Assembly: GCF_023715645.1 (NCBI RefSeq)
Contig: NZ_JAMBOP010000036.1
Coordinates: forward strand, 1-50,387
Direction: 5' to 3'
DNA from: Bacillus cytotoxicus
GTDB taxonomy: Bacteria > Bacillota > Bacilli > Bacillales > Bacillaceae_G
Length of the DNA: 50,387 nt
Positions within the stretch are counted from its first letter, which is position 1. Each line of letters begins with the position of its first letter. This document shows positions 1 through 10,674 of this stretch, in pieces. The position numbers were made by a program, and so were the translations under genes. Below the pieces are notes generated by a model that saw nothing but the letters and a program-made list of their open reading frames with translations, did not search any database and was not told where the DNA came from.

Positions 1-7
1 TTCAAAA

Positions 8-124
8 GTCTGGTAATGATGGCAGAGAGGTCACACCCGTTCCCATACCGAACACGGAAGTTAAGCTCTCTAGCGCCGATGGTAGTTGGGACTTTGTCCC
101 TGTGAGAGTAGGACGTTGCCAGGC
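8..124 (+). rRNA. rrf: 5S ribosomal RNA
   Basis: The 5S rRNA is the last gene of an rRNA operon whose 16S and 23S genes lie left of the window. The conserved Bacillus 5S core (ACCGAACACGGAAGTTAAGC, 47-66) is present, and the ends CTGG (10-13) and CCAG (119-122) pair as the terminal helix. It is followed at once by a strong intrinsic terminator. The exact ends are good to a few bases. Confidence 0.95.
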
Positions 125-128
125 AAAC

Positions 129-158
129 AAAAGACGAGTCAATGGACTCGTCTTTTTA
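129..158 (+). terminator. Intrinsic terminator of the rRNA operon
   Basis: A 12-bp perfect stem (129-140 with 145-156, arm AAAAGACGAGTC) with an AATG loop runs into a T-rich tract. It sits five bases after the 5S gene. Confidence 0.9.
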
Positions 159-313
159 TTTTCCCCTCCGCATTAGATGGAGGTTTTGCTTTATCAAGTA
201 CGCTATTTGGGGATAACAAGCTCAATTACGTATTAGACAGACACTTCGCCTAGAAATGATTCATACACTAAAAGTATAAAGGATGTATATATTTCGAAAA
301 AATGTTAACGATT

Positions 314-492
314 ATATATAAATCCAAATTAAAAACCTGACATAAAACCATTTTTTTTAGACGGCCTTGGGCGTCTGGCAGTGAGTAGAAGTGGTTAGTG
401 CCTTTTTTGCCACATGTGATATTTAAACAAAGAGGGAAAGAAAGTAGCAGGTTACTTTTTGTACACCACGGCGGCAACTTGGATTTATATAT
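314..492 (+). repeat. Family-1 dispersed repeat, copy A
   Basis: This is the copy with the clearest ends: 14 bases at 314-327 (ATATATAAATCCAA) are the exact inverted complement of 479-492. Inside are the family landmarks: ACATAAAACCATTTT, a hairpin AGACG/CGTCT (359-363 with 372-376), the AGTAGAAG segment and a GCCACATG box. Similar copies lie at 783-970, 2463-2633, 8136-8301, 17964-18108 (reverse), 34661-34862 and 35112-35252 (reverse). No open reading frame fits it. The rest of 159-593 holds only a small CCTCC/GGAGG hairpin (166-183) and an orphan GGGGGGAGG at 513-521. Confidence 0.75.
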
Positions 493-593
493 GTATGTTG
501 TCATTTCATATAGGGGGGAGGAACAGTTTATTTATCGTTGGTCTAATTTTATATAGCAATGGTTAGATAGAATACGATAAATAGGCGAATAAT

Positions 594-785
594 ATGGGGT
601 ATGTCACAATAAAAGAAGAAGTTTGTATTGTGTGTGAGCATAAAAAAGATAGTGGAATTCATTTGTATACGAGTTTCATATGTGAATCATGTGAACGAGA
701 AATGATAGAAACAAATACAAATGATCCAAAGTATATGTTTTATTTACAGCAACTACGAAAAATCCAAAATGAAAATACGAGATAA
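594..785 (+). CDS. csfB: Gin/CsfB, anti-sigma-G factor
   Basis: Gin is a small zinc-binding protein that holds sigma-G (and sigma-E) inactive until the right stage of sporulation. The 63-residue product has two CxxC pairs (C11/C14 and C30/C33) around the family signature GIHLYTSFICESCE, and matches the B. subtilis protein in length and in position just after an rRNA operon. The ATG has only a weak ribosome site (AGGCG, 583-587), and an in-frame stop just upstream rules out an earlier start. A terminator follows at 971-995. Unusually, same-direction copies of the family-1 repeat lie on both sides, the second beginning at the stop codon. Confidence 0.9.
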   Translation: MGYVTIKEEVCIVCEHKKDSGIHLYTSFICESCEREMIETNTNDPKYMFYLQQLRKIQNENTR

Positions 786-970
786 AAATCCAACATAAAA
801 CCATTTTCTTTTTAGATGGCCTTGGGCGCCTGACCATGAGTAGAAGCGGTCAGGGACTATTTCTGCCACATGCGATGTTCAAAGAAAGAGAGAAAGAAAG
901 CAGCAGGTTGCTTTTTGCTTGGCATGGCAGTGACCTTGTATCTTAGTGAATTAAAATGGATTTATATAGA
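783..970 (+). repeat. Family-1 dispersed repeat, copy B
   Basis: It has the same landmarks as copy A: ACATAAAACCATTTTC, the CTTGGGCGCC region, AGTAGAAGCGGTCAGG and CTGCCACATG. Here the second hairpin is perfect, CCTGACC (829-835) with GGTCAGG (848-854). The ends keep a short inverted repeat, AAATCCA (786-792) and TGGATTT (957-963). It starts at the csfB stop codon and runs up to the csfB terminator. Confidence 0.7.
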
Positions 971-1001
971 AAAATAGGCATATTGGCCTATTTTTTTTTT
1001 T
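971..1001 (+). terminator. Intrinsic terminator after csfB
   Basis: Stem AAAATAGGC (971-979) pairs with GCCTATTTT (986-994), six-base loop, followed by a T run. A TATAAT hexamer at 1015-1020 just downstream could be the -10 element of yaaO, but no convincing -35 was found. Confidence 0.8.
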
Positions 1002-1052
1002 GTGAAAATCTCTGTATAATATAGAGAGAATGAATAGTAAGGAAGAGTGAAT

Positions 1053-2462
1053 ATGGATCAAAGAAAAATGCCCTTATATGAAGCACTAAAGACTTTTGCG
1101 AGCAAGAAACCTGTATCCTTTCATGTTCCAGGGCATAAAAATGGAACAAACTTTCCTCATGAGGCACAAAAGTATTTTCATGATATACTTTCTATTGATG
1201 TAACAGAACTTACTGGACTTGATGATCTGCATAGTCCATTTGAATGTATAGAAGAAGCACAGTGTTTATTGGCAGAGCTATATGAAGTACAAAAAAGTTA
1301 TTTTTTAATTAACGGTTCAACGGTCGGGAATTTAGCTATGCTGTTCGCGTGTTGTAATGAACATGATATAGTTCTTGTACAAAGAAACGCTCATAAATCG
1401 ATTATGAATGCTCTTAAATTAACTGGGGCGCGTCCTGTCTTTCTAGAGCCATGGATTGATGAGAAATATAGTGTACCAGTTGGCATTCCATATGAAACGA
1501 TTGAAGAGGCAATCTTACAATATCCACAAACAAAAGCTCTTATTTTAACGCATCCAAACTATTATGGTATGGGTACCGATTTAGAAAAGAGTATTGCATT
1601 AGCGCATAAAAATGGTATTCCTGTTTTAGTAGATGAGGCACACGGAGCGCACTTTTGTGTTGGGGCACCTTTTCCGACATCGGCGCTTGCGTATGGGGCT
1701 GATATTGTTGTTCATTCAGCACATAAAACATTACCAGCAATGACAATGGGTTCGTATTTACACGTAAATAGCTCGCTCGTTGATGAAGAAAAAGTTTCTT
1801 CTTATTTAAGCATGTTGCAATCTAGTAGTCCGTCATATCCCATCATGGCTTCTTTAGATGTAGCTCGTTTTGCGTTAGCAGAGCTAAAAGAAGAAGGGGG
1901 TAAGGAAATTGCGGCATTTACTGAGCGCTTTCGCAAAGCATTAAATCGCATTCCACAACTTACTGTTTTAGATTATCCGATACAAGATACATTAAAAGTA
2001 ACAGTGCAAACGCGCTGTAAGCTCTCTGGATATGAATTACAACGTCTATTTGAAGAGATAGGTATTTATGCTGAAATGGCAGATCCATATAATGTTTTAC
2101 TGATTTTACCACTCCAAGTAAATGAGGAGTATATAAAAGTAATTGATAAATTGCAAGAGGCACTATGTTCATACGATGTAGAAGATAATAAACCGCGCAT
2201 AAATTATCCTTATAAGAATCATTTATCTTCTTTGTCATTTACGTATAAGCAATTGGAGAAATATAAGAAAAGGGTCGTGCCATTAAGAGAGGCGTTAGGC
2301 ATGATTGCGGCCGAAATGATTATACCGTATCCACCAGGGATTCCGCTGGTCATGTATGGAGAAGAAATTACATTAGAGCATATAAAGCAAATTTCTGAGT
2401 TAGAAGAGACTGGTGCACGTTTTCAAGGAAATATAAAAAATATTACTGTATACGATATATAA
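1053..2462 (+). CDS. yaaO: Orn/Lys/Arg decarboxylase family PLP enzyme (YaaO)
   Basis: This is a fold-type I, pyridoxal-phosphate amino-acid decarboxylase of the bacterial Orn/Lys/Arg family. The protein is 469 residues. Near the N-terminus is SFHVPGHKNG, typical of the family; the middle has the VDEAHGAHF motif and HSAHKTLPAMTMGS, where the lysine should carry PLP. The substrate cannot be read from the sequence. I chose the ATG at 1053 because AAGGAAG (1039-1045) lies at normal distance; a GTG at 1047 would overlap that site. It sits between csfB and tmk as in B. subtilis. A long repeat-rich gap follows, so tmk probably has its own transcript. Confidence 0.88.
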   Translation: MDQRKMPLYEALKTFASKKPVSFHVPGHKNGTNFPHEAQKYFHDILSIDVTELTGLDDLHSPFECIEEAQCLLAELYEVQKSYFLINGSTVGNLAMLFACCNEHDIVLVQRNAHKSIMNALKLTGARPVFLEPWIDEKYSVPVGIPYETIEEAILQYPQTKALILTHPNYYGMGTDLEKSIALAHKNGIPVLVDEAHGAHFCVGAPFPTSALAYGADIVVHSAHKTLPAMTMGSYLHVNSSLVDEEKVSSYLSMLQSSSPSYPIMASLDVARFALAELKEEGGKEIAAFTERFRKALNRIPQLTVLDYPIQDTLKVTVQTRCKLSGYELQRLFEEIGIYAEMADPYNVLLILPLQVNEEYIKVIDKLQEALCSYDVEDNKPRINYPYKNHLSSLSFTYKQLEKYKKRVVPLREALGMIAAEMIIPYPPGIPLVMYGEEITLEHIKQISELEETGARFQGNIKNITVYDI

Positions 2463-2633
2463 ATACAAAATGGGGAAATTGCACAAGCCCCCTTTTCTTA
2501 TTAGGGAAGGCGAGAGCGTCCGGCCGCGTATAGGAGCGATCAGGGCCTCTTCCTGCCACATGCTAGGTTTAAACAAAAGGATTAGGCTATTAGCGATTAT
2601 GCTGTATTCTGCATAGCCACAGAAGCTAGACAA
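2463..2633 (+). repeat. Family-1 dispersed repeat, copy C (divergent)
   Basis: It retains GGCGAGAGCGTC, GGCCGCG, ATAGGAGCGATCAGGGCC and CCTGCCACATG of the family, and a right part with GTATTCTGCATAGCC that is close to copy D (GTATTCTGCA). The left end is poorly preserved. Its right end is joined to a different GC-rich structured element (2634-2756). Confidence 0.6.
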
Positions 2634-2756
2634 TAAAGAAAAGCGGAGGCGGCTCGATCAGAATCGCAGGACGTTGGAGCCCGCGACAGAGAGGTGCTTT
2701 TTACCTCGTCCGAGGGGGCGAAACGACCGGAGATTCTAGCCGCAGAAGCTAGACAA
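2634..2756 (+). repeat. GC-rich nested-hairpin intergenic element
   Basis: A block distinctly richer in GC than its surroundings, before tmk. It folds as one continuous nested hairpin: 2649-2654/2738-2743, 2660-2665/2732-2737, 2669-2675/2722-2728 (one A-A mismatch), 2679-2682/2716-2719, 2685-2687/2708-2710 and 2691-2695/2703-2707, closing a seven-base loop. It ends in TAGCCGCAGAAGCTAGACAA (2737-2756), and a near copy of those 20 bases (19 of 20) precedes it at 2614-2633. I recall similar AAGCGGAGGCG...GGCGAAACG...AGCTAGACA repeats from other Bacillaceae, but could not check. Confidence 0.65.
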
Positions 2757-2808
2757 AGATATTGAAAAAACAAAGTGTATTTATACATAGGGAAAGAAGG
2801 TTTTGCGG

Positions 2809-3435
2809 ATGAAGGGATTGTTTGTAACAATTGAAGGGCCAGAAGGATCAGGGAAATCTACGTTAATTACAAAATTAATGCCGTACTTTGAGAAGAAGAA
2901 TAAAAAAGTAGTGGCAACACGTGAACCAGGCGGGATTGCGATTTCAGAAGAAATTCGTACCATTTTACATAAAAAAGAGCATACAATGATGGAAGCACGT
3001 ACAGAAGCATTATTATATGCTGCAGCACGCAGACAACATTTAGTAGAGAAGGTCATGCCGGCTTTAGAAGACGATTATATTGTCATATGTGATCGTTTTA
3101 TAGATAGCTCTCTTGCTTACCAAGGATATGCACGGGGTCTTGGCGTTGATAAGGTATTTGAAATTAACCGTTTTGCGACAGAAGATTGTATGCCAGATAT
3201 TACAATCTATTTAGATATTGAACCAGAGGTTGGCTTAGCACGCATTAGAAAAGATGATAATAGAGAAGTGAATCGTTTAGATTTAGAAAGCATGGAATTT
3301 CATAAACGTGTTCGTGAAGGATATTTACAATTAGTAGATCGATTTGCAGATCGTATTGTCGTAGTAAATGCAGATCAACCAATGGAAGCTGTTGTAGAAG
3401 AAGTTACTCAGCTTATTGAGAAAAAATTGGTATAA
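2809..3435 (+). CDS. tmk: Thymidylate kinase
   Basis: It phosphorylates dTMP to dTDP for DNA synthesis in the cytoplasm. The P-loop GPEGSGKS is at residues 10-17, REPGG follows at the usual place for the nucleotide-binding site, and [13 protein letters not shown] is the DRF/Y motif region. At 208 residues it has normal length. I chose ATG 2809 because AGAAGG (2795-2800) is eight bases upstream; TTG 2803 would be too close. It is the first gene of tmk-holB-ricT-yabA. In B. subtilis darA (yaaQ) and yaaR lie between tmk and holB; here only 32 bases separate them. Confidence 0.96.
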   Translation: MKGLFVTIEGPEGSGKSTLITKLMPYFEKKNKKVVATREPGGIAISEEIRTILHKKEHTMMEARTEALLYAAARRQHLVEKVMPALEDDYIVICDRFIDSSLAYQGYARGLGVDKVFEINRFATEDCMPDITIYLDIEPEVGLARIRKDDNREVNRLDLESMEFHKRVREGYLQLVDRFADRIVVVNADQPMEAVVEEVTQLIEKKLV

Positions 3436-3467
3436 TAGAAGAAAGTATAAAAAGTGAGGTATGGAAT

Positions 3468-4451
3468 ATGACGAAGACGTGGGAACAACTGTCTCTTATA
3501 CAACCCATTGTTGTAAAAATGTTAATGAATAGTATTGCAAAAGAGCGTATATCCCACGCTTATTTGTTAGAAGGACCAAAAGGAACAGGTAAACTAGAAA
3601 CAGCTATGCAAATGACGAAAAGTTTTCTTTGTTTACAACGAAGTGGAGTAGAACCTTGCCATACCTGTACGAATTGCCGACGTATTGATTCAGGCAATCA
3701 CCCAAATGTATATATTGTTGCACCGGATGGTCTATCCATTAAGAAACAGCAAATTCATGAGTTACAAGAAGAGTTTTCGAAAACAGGTTTAGAAGCAATG
3801 AAAAAAATATATATTATTGAGCATGCTGATAAGATGACACCAAATGCTGCAAATACATTGCTTAAATTTTTAGAAGAACCAAGTGGTGATACAGCGGCAA
3901 TTTTGTTAACTGAGCAAAGCCATCAGATTTTAAGCACTATTTTATCTCGATGTCAAATTGTTACATTTAGGCCGCTTCCGAAAAATATTTTGGTTAACCG
4001 TTTAGAAAGTGAAAATGTAAGTCTTTCTTTAGGGAATCTTGCAGCGGAACTTACAAATAGTTTTGATGATGTGCTTTCGTTTTGTAATGATGAATGGTTT
4101 GCACAAGCACGAACTTTAGTGATAAAATTATGTGAAGCCCTAGAGAAAGATACCACGTCTCTTTTTTTTGTTCAGGAGAAGTGGGTAAAGCATTTTGGAG
4201 AGAAAGAACAACTACAACTAGGATTAGATATGTTGCTCCTTATTTATAAGGACTTATTATATGTTCAATTGGAAGAAGAAGAGCGGCTCGTTTTTCAAGA
4301 CCAAAAGGGATTATTCCAATCTTTTTCCTATTCTCAAAAGCGCATTGTATCGGTTCTTTTCAATATATTAGAAGCAAAAAATAGAATCAACGCTAATGTA
4401 AATGCGCAGCTTGTGTTCGAGCAGTTAGTGTTGCGGTTGCAGGAGGGATGA
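3468..4451 (+). CDS. holB: DNA polymerase III, delta-prime subunit
   Basis: This clamp-loader subunit acts with DnaX and HolA to place the sliding clamp on DNA. The AAA+ fold shows GPKGTGK at residues 36-42, four zinc-binding cysteines (C55, C64, C67, C70), the sensor-like region NAANTLLKFLEEP and the SRC-type arginine motif in ILSRCQIVTF. It is 327 residues, normal for Bacillus. The ATG has a GTGAGGT ribosome site. Its 3' end holds AGGAGG, the ribosome site of ricT, so the two are translated in close succession. Confidence 0.95.
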   Translation: MTKTWEQLSLIQPIVVKMLMNSIAKERISHAYLLEGPKGTGKLETAMQMTKSFLCLQRSGVEPCHTCTNCRRIDSGNHPNVYIVAPDGLSIKKQQIHELQEEFSKTGLEAMKKIYIIEHADKMTPNAANTLLKFLEEPSGDTAAILLTEQSHQILSTILSRCQIVTFRPLPKNILVNRLESENVSLSLGNLAAELTNSFDDVLSFCNDEWFAQARTLVIKLCEALEKDTTSLFFVQEKWVKHFGEKEQLQLGLDMLLLIYKDLLYVQLEEEERLVFQDQKGLFQSFSYSQKRIVSVLFNILEAKNRINANVNAQLVFEQLVLRLQEG

Positions 4452-4455
4452 CCGT

Positions 4456-5646
<1,191 letters not shown>

Positions 5647-5648
<2 letters not shown>

Positions 5649-5686
5649 AATTACCTTTCCAATTTATTGGAAAGGTAATTTTTTAT
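5647..5686 (+). terminator. Intrinsic terminator after yabA
   Basis: A 16-bp perfect stem (5647-5662 with 5667-5682) with loop TTTA, followed by T residues. It begins inside the yabA stop region. Confidence 0.92.
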
Positions 5687-5794
5687 ACATATAACCAAAA
5701 TAGAAGTAATGGACGTTAGACTGTTGTAAATATAGGTGAATTGGCTTAACGTTTGTTAAAATAAAGTTTGAATGATAAGGAAGGAAAGAATGAT

Positions 5795-6535
5795 ATGCAG
5801 TTGTATGGAGATGAACGTTTAGATTATTTACTATCAAAAGATATGAAAATTATTCAAAGCCCATCAGTATTTAATTTCTCATTAGATGCAGTGTTATTGG
5901 CAAATTTTACGTGGGTGCCCATTCAGAAAGGAAATATATTAGATTTGTGTACGGGCAATGCAGTGATTCCTCTTTTATTAAGTTCTCGTACGAAGGGGAA
6001 GATTACGGGAGTTGAAATACAAGAACGTATTTACAATATGGGTATTAGAAGTGTTCAATATAATGATTTAGAAGAGAGAATCCAGGTTATTCACGGAGAT
6101 TTAAAATGTATGCCAGAGCAATTGGGACGACATCAGTTTGATGTTGTTACATGCAACCCGCCATATTTTCAAACGCCAAAACCATCTGAGCAAAATTTAA
6201 ATGAACATTTAGCAATCGCTCGTCATGAGATTATGTGCACACTAGAAGATGTTGTACGTGTTAGTAGCCAACTTGTTAAGCAAGGAGGAAAAGTTGCTTT
6301 TGTACATCGACCTGGTCGGTTGCTTGATATTGTAACGCTTATGAGAAAATATAAGATTGAGCCAAAACGCCTCCAATTTATATATCCAAAAGCAGGTAAA
6401 GAAGCTAATACATTATTAATCGAGGGTATTAAAGACGGGAATGCAGATTTAAAAATTTTGCCCCCCCTATTTGTATATGAAGAGAATAATCAATATACAA
6501 AGGAAATGAATACGATTTTATATGGAGCAGAATAA
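5795..6535 (+). CDS. yabB: YabB, tRNA1(Val) A37 N6-methyltransferase family
   Basis: A SAM-dependent methyltransferase of the TrmN6 family, expected to modify adenosine 37 of a valine tRNA. It shows the SAM site [14 protein letters not shown] (about residues 50-63) and the N6-adenine catalytic motif NPPY. The 246-residue length fits. ATG 5795 has AAGGAAGG (5778-5785) upstream; a TTG at 5768 would precede that site. The 3' end overlaps yazA by 14 bases, so yabB, yazA and rsmI form one operon. Substrate specificity is inferred from the family. Confidence 0.9.
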   Translation: MQLYGDERLDYLLSKDMKIIQSPSVFNFSLDAVLLANFTWVPIQKGNILDLCTGNAVIPLLLSSRTKGKITGVEIQERIYNMGIRSVQYNDLEERIQVIHGDLKCMPEQLGRHQFDVVTCNPPYFQTPKPSEQNLNEHLAIARHEIMCTLEDVVRVSSQLVKQGGKVAFVHRPGRLLDIVTLMRKYKIEPKRLQFIYPKAGKEANTLLIEGIKDGNADLKILPPLFVYEENNQYTKEMNTILYGAE

Positions 6536-6812
6536 ACATTATTTTTATGTTGTGGAATGTGCTGATGGAAGCTACTATGCGGGATATACAAACCATTTAG
6601 AGAAGCGAATCGAGACTCATAATAGTGGGAAAGGAGCACGTTATACAAGAGCCAGACGCCCTGTTATATTAAAATACTTCGAAACTTACGAAGAAAAAAG
6701 AACAGCGATGCAGGCAGAATATCGTTTCAAACAGCTAAAACGGAAGCAAAAAGATGAATATATACAAAAAGGAGATTATTATGTGGCAGCAAAAAAGTTT
6801 TCAGATGAATGA
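6522..6812 (+). CDS. yazA: GIY-YIG domain protein YazA
   Basis: A stand-alone GIY-YIG nuclease-fold domain of the UPF0213 type. The strands [17 protein letters not shown] carry the GIY-YIG pair as YVV/YAG, followed by a helix with R29 and the conserved [13 protein letters not shown]. It is 96 residues. Related domains occur in UvrC and homing endonucleases, but the task of this family is not settled. The start ATG lies inside the end of yabB and its own 3' end covers the ribosome site and first codons of rsmI, so the three are translationally coupled. Confidence 0.9.
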   Translation: MEQNKHYFYVVECADGSYYAGYTNHLEKRIETHNSGKGARYTRARRPVILKYFETYEEKRTAMQAEYRFKQLKRKQKDEYIQKGDYYVAAKKFSDE

Positions 6813-7656
6813 GAGTGGAATATTATATTTAGTTCCAACTCCAATTGGTAATTTGGAAGATATGACATTTCGTGCAATTCGTATGTTAAAGGAAGCCGAT
6901 TTTATTGCAGCAGAAGATACAAGGCAAACGAAAAAGCTATGTAATTATTTTGAAATTGAGACGCCGGTAATGAGTTATCATGAGCATAATAAAGAAGTGA
7001 GCGGACAAAAAATTTTAGATATGTTAGAGCGAGGAAAAACAGTAGCACTTGTTAGCGATGCGGGGATGCCGTGTATCTCAGACCCTGGCTATGATATTGT
7101 TGTCCAAGCAGTAGCAGAGCAGTACCCAGTTGTGCCTCTTCCTGGACCAAATGCTGCACTTACAGCGTTAATTGCATCAGGATTAGAAACAAAGCACTTT
7201 TATTTCTATGGTTTTTTACAGCGTCATAAAAAAGAACGTAAAGCAGAATTAGAGAAACTACGTTATATTCCAAATACAATGATGTTTTATGAAGCACCAC
7301 ATCGATTAGGAGAAACATTAGTCTCTATGAAAGATGTATTAGGGAATAGAAACGTTGTATTATGTCGTGAGCTTACGAAAAAATTTGAAGAGTTTATTCG
7401 CGGTTCTTTTGAAGAAGTTATTCATTGGGCAAAGGAAAATGAAGTGCGTGGAGAATTTTGTGTTTTAGTAGAGGGTTCTACAGAAGAAGAAATTAGCGAA
7501 GAGGCATGGTGGGAATCATTAACAGTTGAGGGACATGTCGACTACTATATAGAGGAGAAAGGTCTTTCTTCTAAAGAAGCAATTAAAACTGTGACTAAAG
7601 AACGAAATATGTCGAAAAGGGACGTATATCAAGCGTATCATGTTGAAAAAAAATAA
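6781..7656 (+). CDS. rsmI: 16S rRNA 2'-O-methyltransferase RsmI
   Basis: RsmI methylates the ribose of C1402 in 16S rRNA with SAM, in the decoding centre. The tetrapyrrole-methylase fold is clear: LVPTPIGNLEDMTFRA near residue 16, AEDTRQTKKL, VSDAGMPCISDPG and PLPGPNAALTAL. The protein is 291 residues. ATG 6781 was chosen because AAGGAG (6769-6774) precedes it; the reading frame continues upstream within yazA. It overlaps the end of yazA by 32 bases and faces abrB, with which it shares a terminator. Confidence 0.95.
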   Translation: MWQQKSFQMNESGILYLVPTPIGNLEDMTFRAIRMLKEADFIAAEDTRQTKKLCNYFEIETPVMSYHEHNKEVSGQKILDMLERGKTVALVSDAGMPCISDPGYDIVVQAVAEQYPVVPLPGPNAALTALIASGLETKHFYFYGFLQRHKKERKAELEKLRYIPNTMMFYEAPHRLGETLVSMKDVLGNRNVVLCRELTKKFEEFIRGSFEEVIHWAKENEVRGEFCVLVEGSTEEEISEEAWWESLTVEGHVDYYIEEKGLSSKEAIKTVTKERNMSKRDVYQAYHVEKK

Positions 7657-7686
7657 AGCTTCTCTAAAAGAGAAGCTTTATTTTGC
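7652..7686. terminator. Bidirectional terminator between rsmI and abrB
   Basis: A 14-bp perfect stem (7652-7665 with 7669-7682) with a three-base loop. It has T residues on the plus side and A residues (T on the minus strand) at its left, so it can end both transcripts. The stem holds the stop codons of both genes. Confidence 0.85.
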
Positions 7687-7962
7687 TGCTGCGATAAATT
7701 GTTGTAATTCATTTAAGATTTGCTCTGCGCCTTCTGCGCTTAAAATGATTTTACCTTCAGCTAATGAAAGGTTGCTATCAGAAACTTCACCAGTTACTTG
7801 GCAAGTCATGTTTGGCTTATATTTTTTTAAGATGATTTTTTCATCATCAACGTAAATTTCAAGAGCATCCTTTTCTGCAATACCTAGTGTACGACGTAAT
7901 TCAATTGGAATTACAACGCGGCCTAATTCATCAACTTTACGAACAATACCAGTAGATTTCAT
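7678..7962 (-). CDS. abrB: Transition state regulator AbrB
   Basis: AbrB is a DNA-binding repressor that keeps post-exponential genes silent during growth, and is itself repressed by Spo0A at the start of sporulation. The 94-residue protein has the N-terminal swapped-hairpin DNA-binding domain MKSTGIVRKVDELGRVVIPIELRRTLGI (arginines placed as in B. subtilis) and a C-terminal multimerisation part. The start has a strong AGGAGG site. It is the only minus-strand gene in the window. The promoter at 8037-8065 with Spo0A boxes at 8003-8019 supports Spo0A control. Confidence 0.97.
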   Translation of the reverse strand: MKSTGIVRKVDELGRVVIPIELRRTLGIAEKDALEIYVDDEKIILKKYKPNMTCQVTGEVSDSNLSLAEGKIILSAEGAEQILNELQQFIAAAK

Positions 7963-8002
7963 AATTTGTTTTTCCTCCTCATATTCTGCAAGTCTATTTT
8001 AA

Positions 8003-8019
8003 TTCGCCATTTTTCGACA
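8003..8019 (-). promoter_or_regulatory. Tandem Spo0A boxes in the abrB leader
   Basis: On the minus strand an exact 0A box TGTCGAA (8013-8019) is followed ten bases later by TGGCGAA (8003-8009, one mismatch). They lie just downstream of the -10 element, as the repressing 0A boxes of B. subtilis abrB do. Repression by phosphorylated Spo0A is inferred from that. Confidence 0.75.
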
Positions 8020-8036
8020 AAATACCCTATGAACAT

Positions 8037-8065
8037 ATGATACCAATCATTTACATTTCCGTCAA
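8037..8065 (-). promoter_or_regulatory. Sigma-A promoter of abrB
   Basis: Minus-strand TTGACG (8060-8065), 17-bp spacer, TATCAT (8037-8042). Transcription would start near 8030 and read into the Spo0A boxes. Confidence 0.75.
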
Positions 8066-8135
8066 TTCTTTAATTATAAAATTTATAAAAGTTTTGTAGA
8101 TTTTCGCATCTATATAAAAGTTTAAGAAAAATGAT

Positions 8136-8301
8136 ATAAAAACCCCTTTTTTTAGGGGAGACGAGAGCGTCTAGCCGTGCATAGAAGCGGTCAGGTCCTT
8201 TTCCTGCCACGTGTAAAGTTTAAGACGGCCAGCGCAGGTCATTTTGTATTCTGCACCGCAGCGACTTATATGTCGAAAAATTAAAACGGATGTATATATT
8301 T
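8136..8301 (+). repeat. Family-1 dispersed repeat, copy D
   Basis: It carries AGACG (8159-8163) paired with CGTCT (8168-8172), then GCATAGAAGCGGTCAGG, CCTGCCACGTG, GTATTCTGCA and the right end ATTAAAACGGATGTATAT. It fills most of the gap between the abrB promoter and metG. An exact TGTCGAA lies inside it at 8271-8277. The remaining stretch 8302-8513 is AT-rich, with a second TGTCGAA at 8369-8375 and no recognisable T-box leader. Confidence 0.7.
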
Positions 8302-8453
8302 ATTATATATACTAAAAAATAGTAGATGTATAGAAAGATTTGTTTTATTTTTGGAATTTTATTCATAGTGTCGAAATATAGAAATGTATATTTTTCATTG
8401 ATATGAGCAATAGATGATAAAGATATAACACATAAACTCGTTTTTATACGTAA

Positions 8454-10496
<2,043 letters not shown>

Positions 10497-10511
10497 TAAC
10501 GACGAAACGAG

Positions 10512-10549
10512 AGATGTTTCACGTGTAACATTCGTGAAGCATCTTTTTT
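10512..10549 (+). terminator. Intrinsic terminator after metG
   Basis: Stem AGATGTTTCACG (10512-10523) pairs with CGTGAAGCATCT (10533-10544), with one mismatch, followed by a T run. Confidence 0.85.
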
Positions 10550-10674
10550 CTCGCCCAAAATCCTTCTAAAATTCCCTTTTTTGTATCAAAGTTGTAATAT
10601 GGTTGTTATTGCGGTGTTAGGAAAGCGATTTTTCCTTATGATAGAATTTATTCCAAATAAAAGGAGTTATTATC

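Noticed and set aside
268-504. Minus-strand open frame across family-1 copy A
   Set aside because: It lies inside the repeat, has no ribosome site, and its product resembles only the translation of other repeat copies.
509-593. A second small gene after the orphan GGGGGGAGG upstream of csfB
   Set aside because: No start codon at suitable distance leads to more than a few codons before a stop.
2400-2830. Two minus-strand open frames in the yaaO-tmk gap
   Set aside because: They cover the structured repeats and the ends of real genes; no family features and no start signals.
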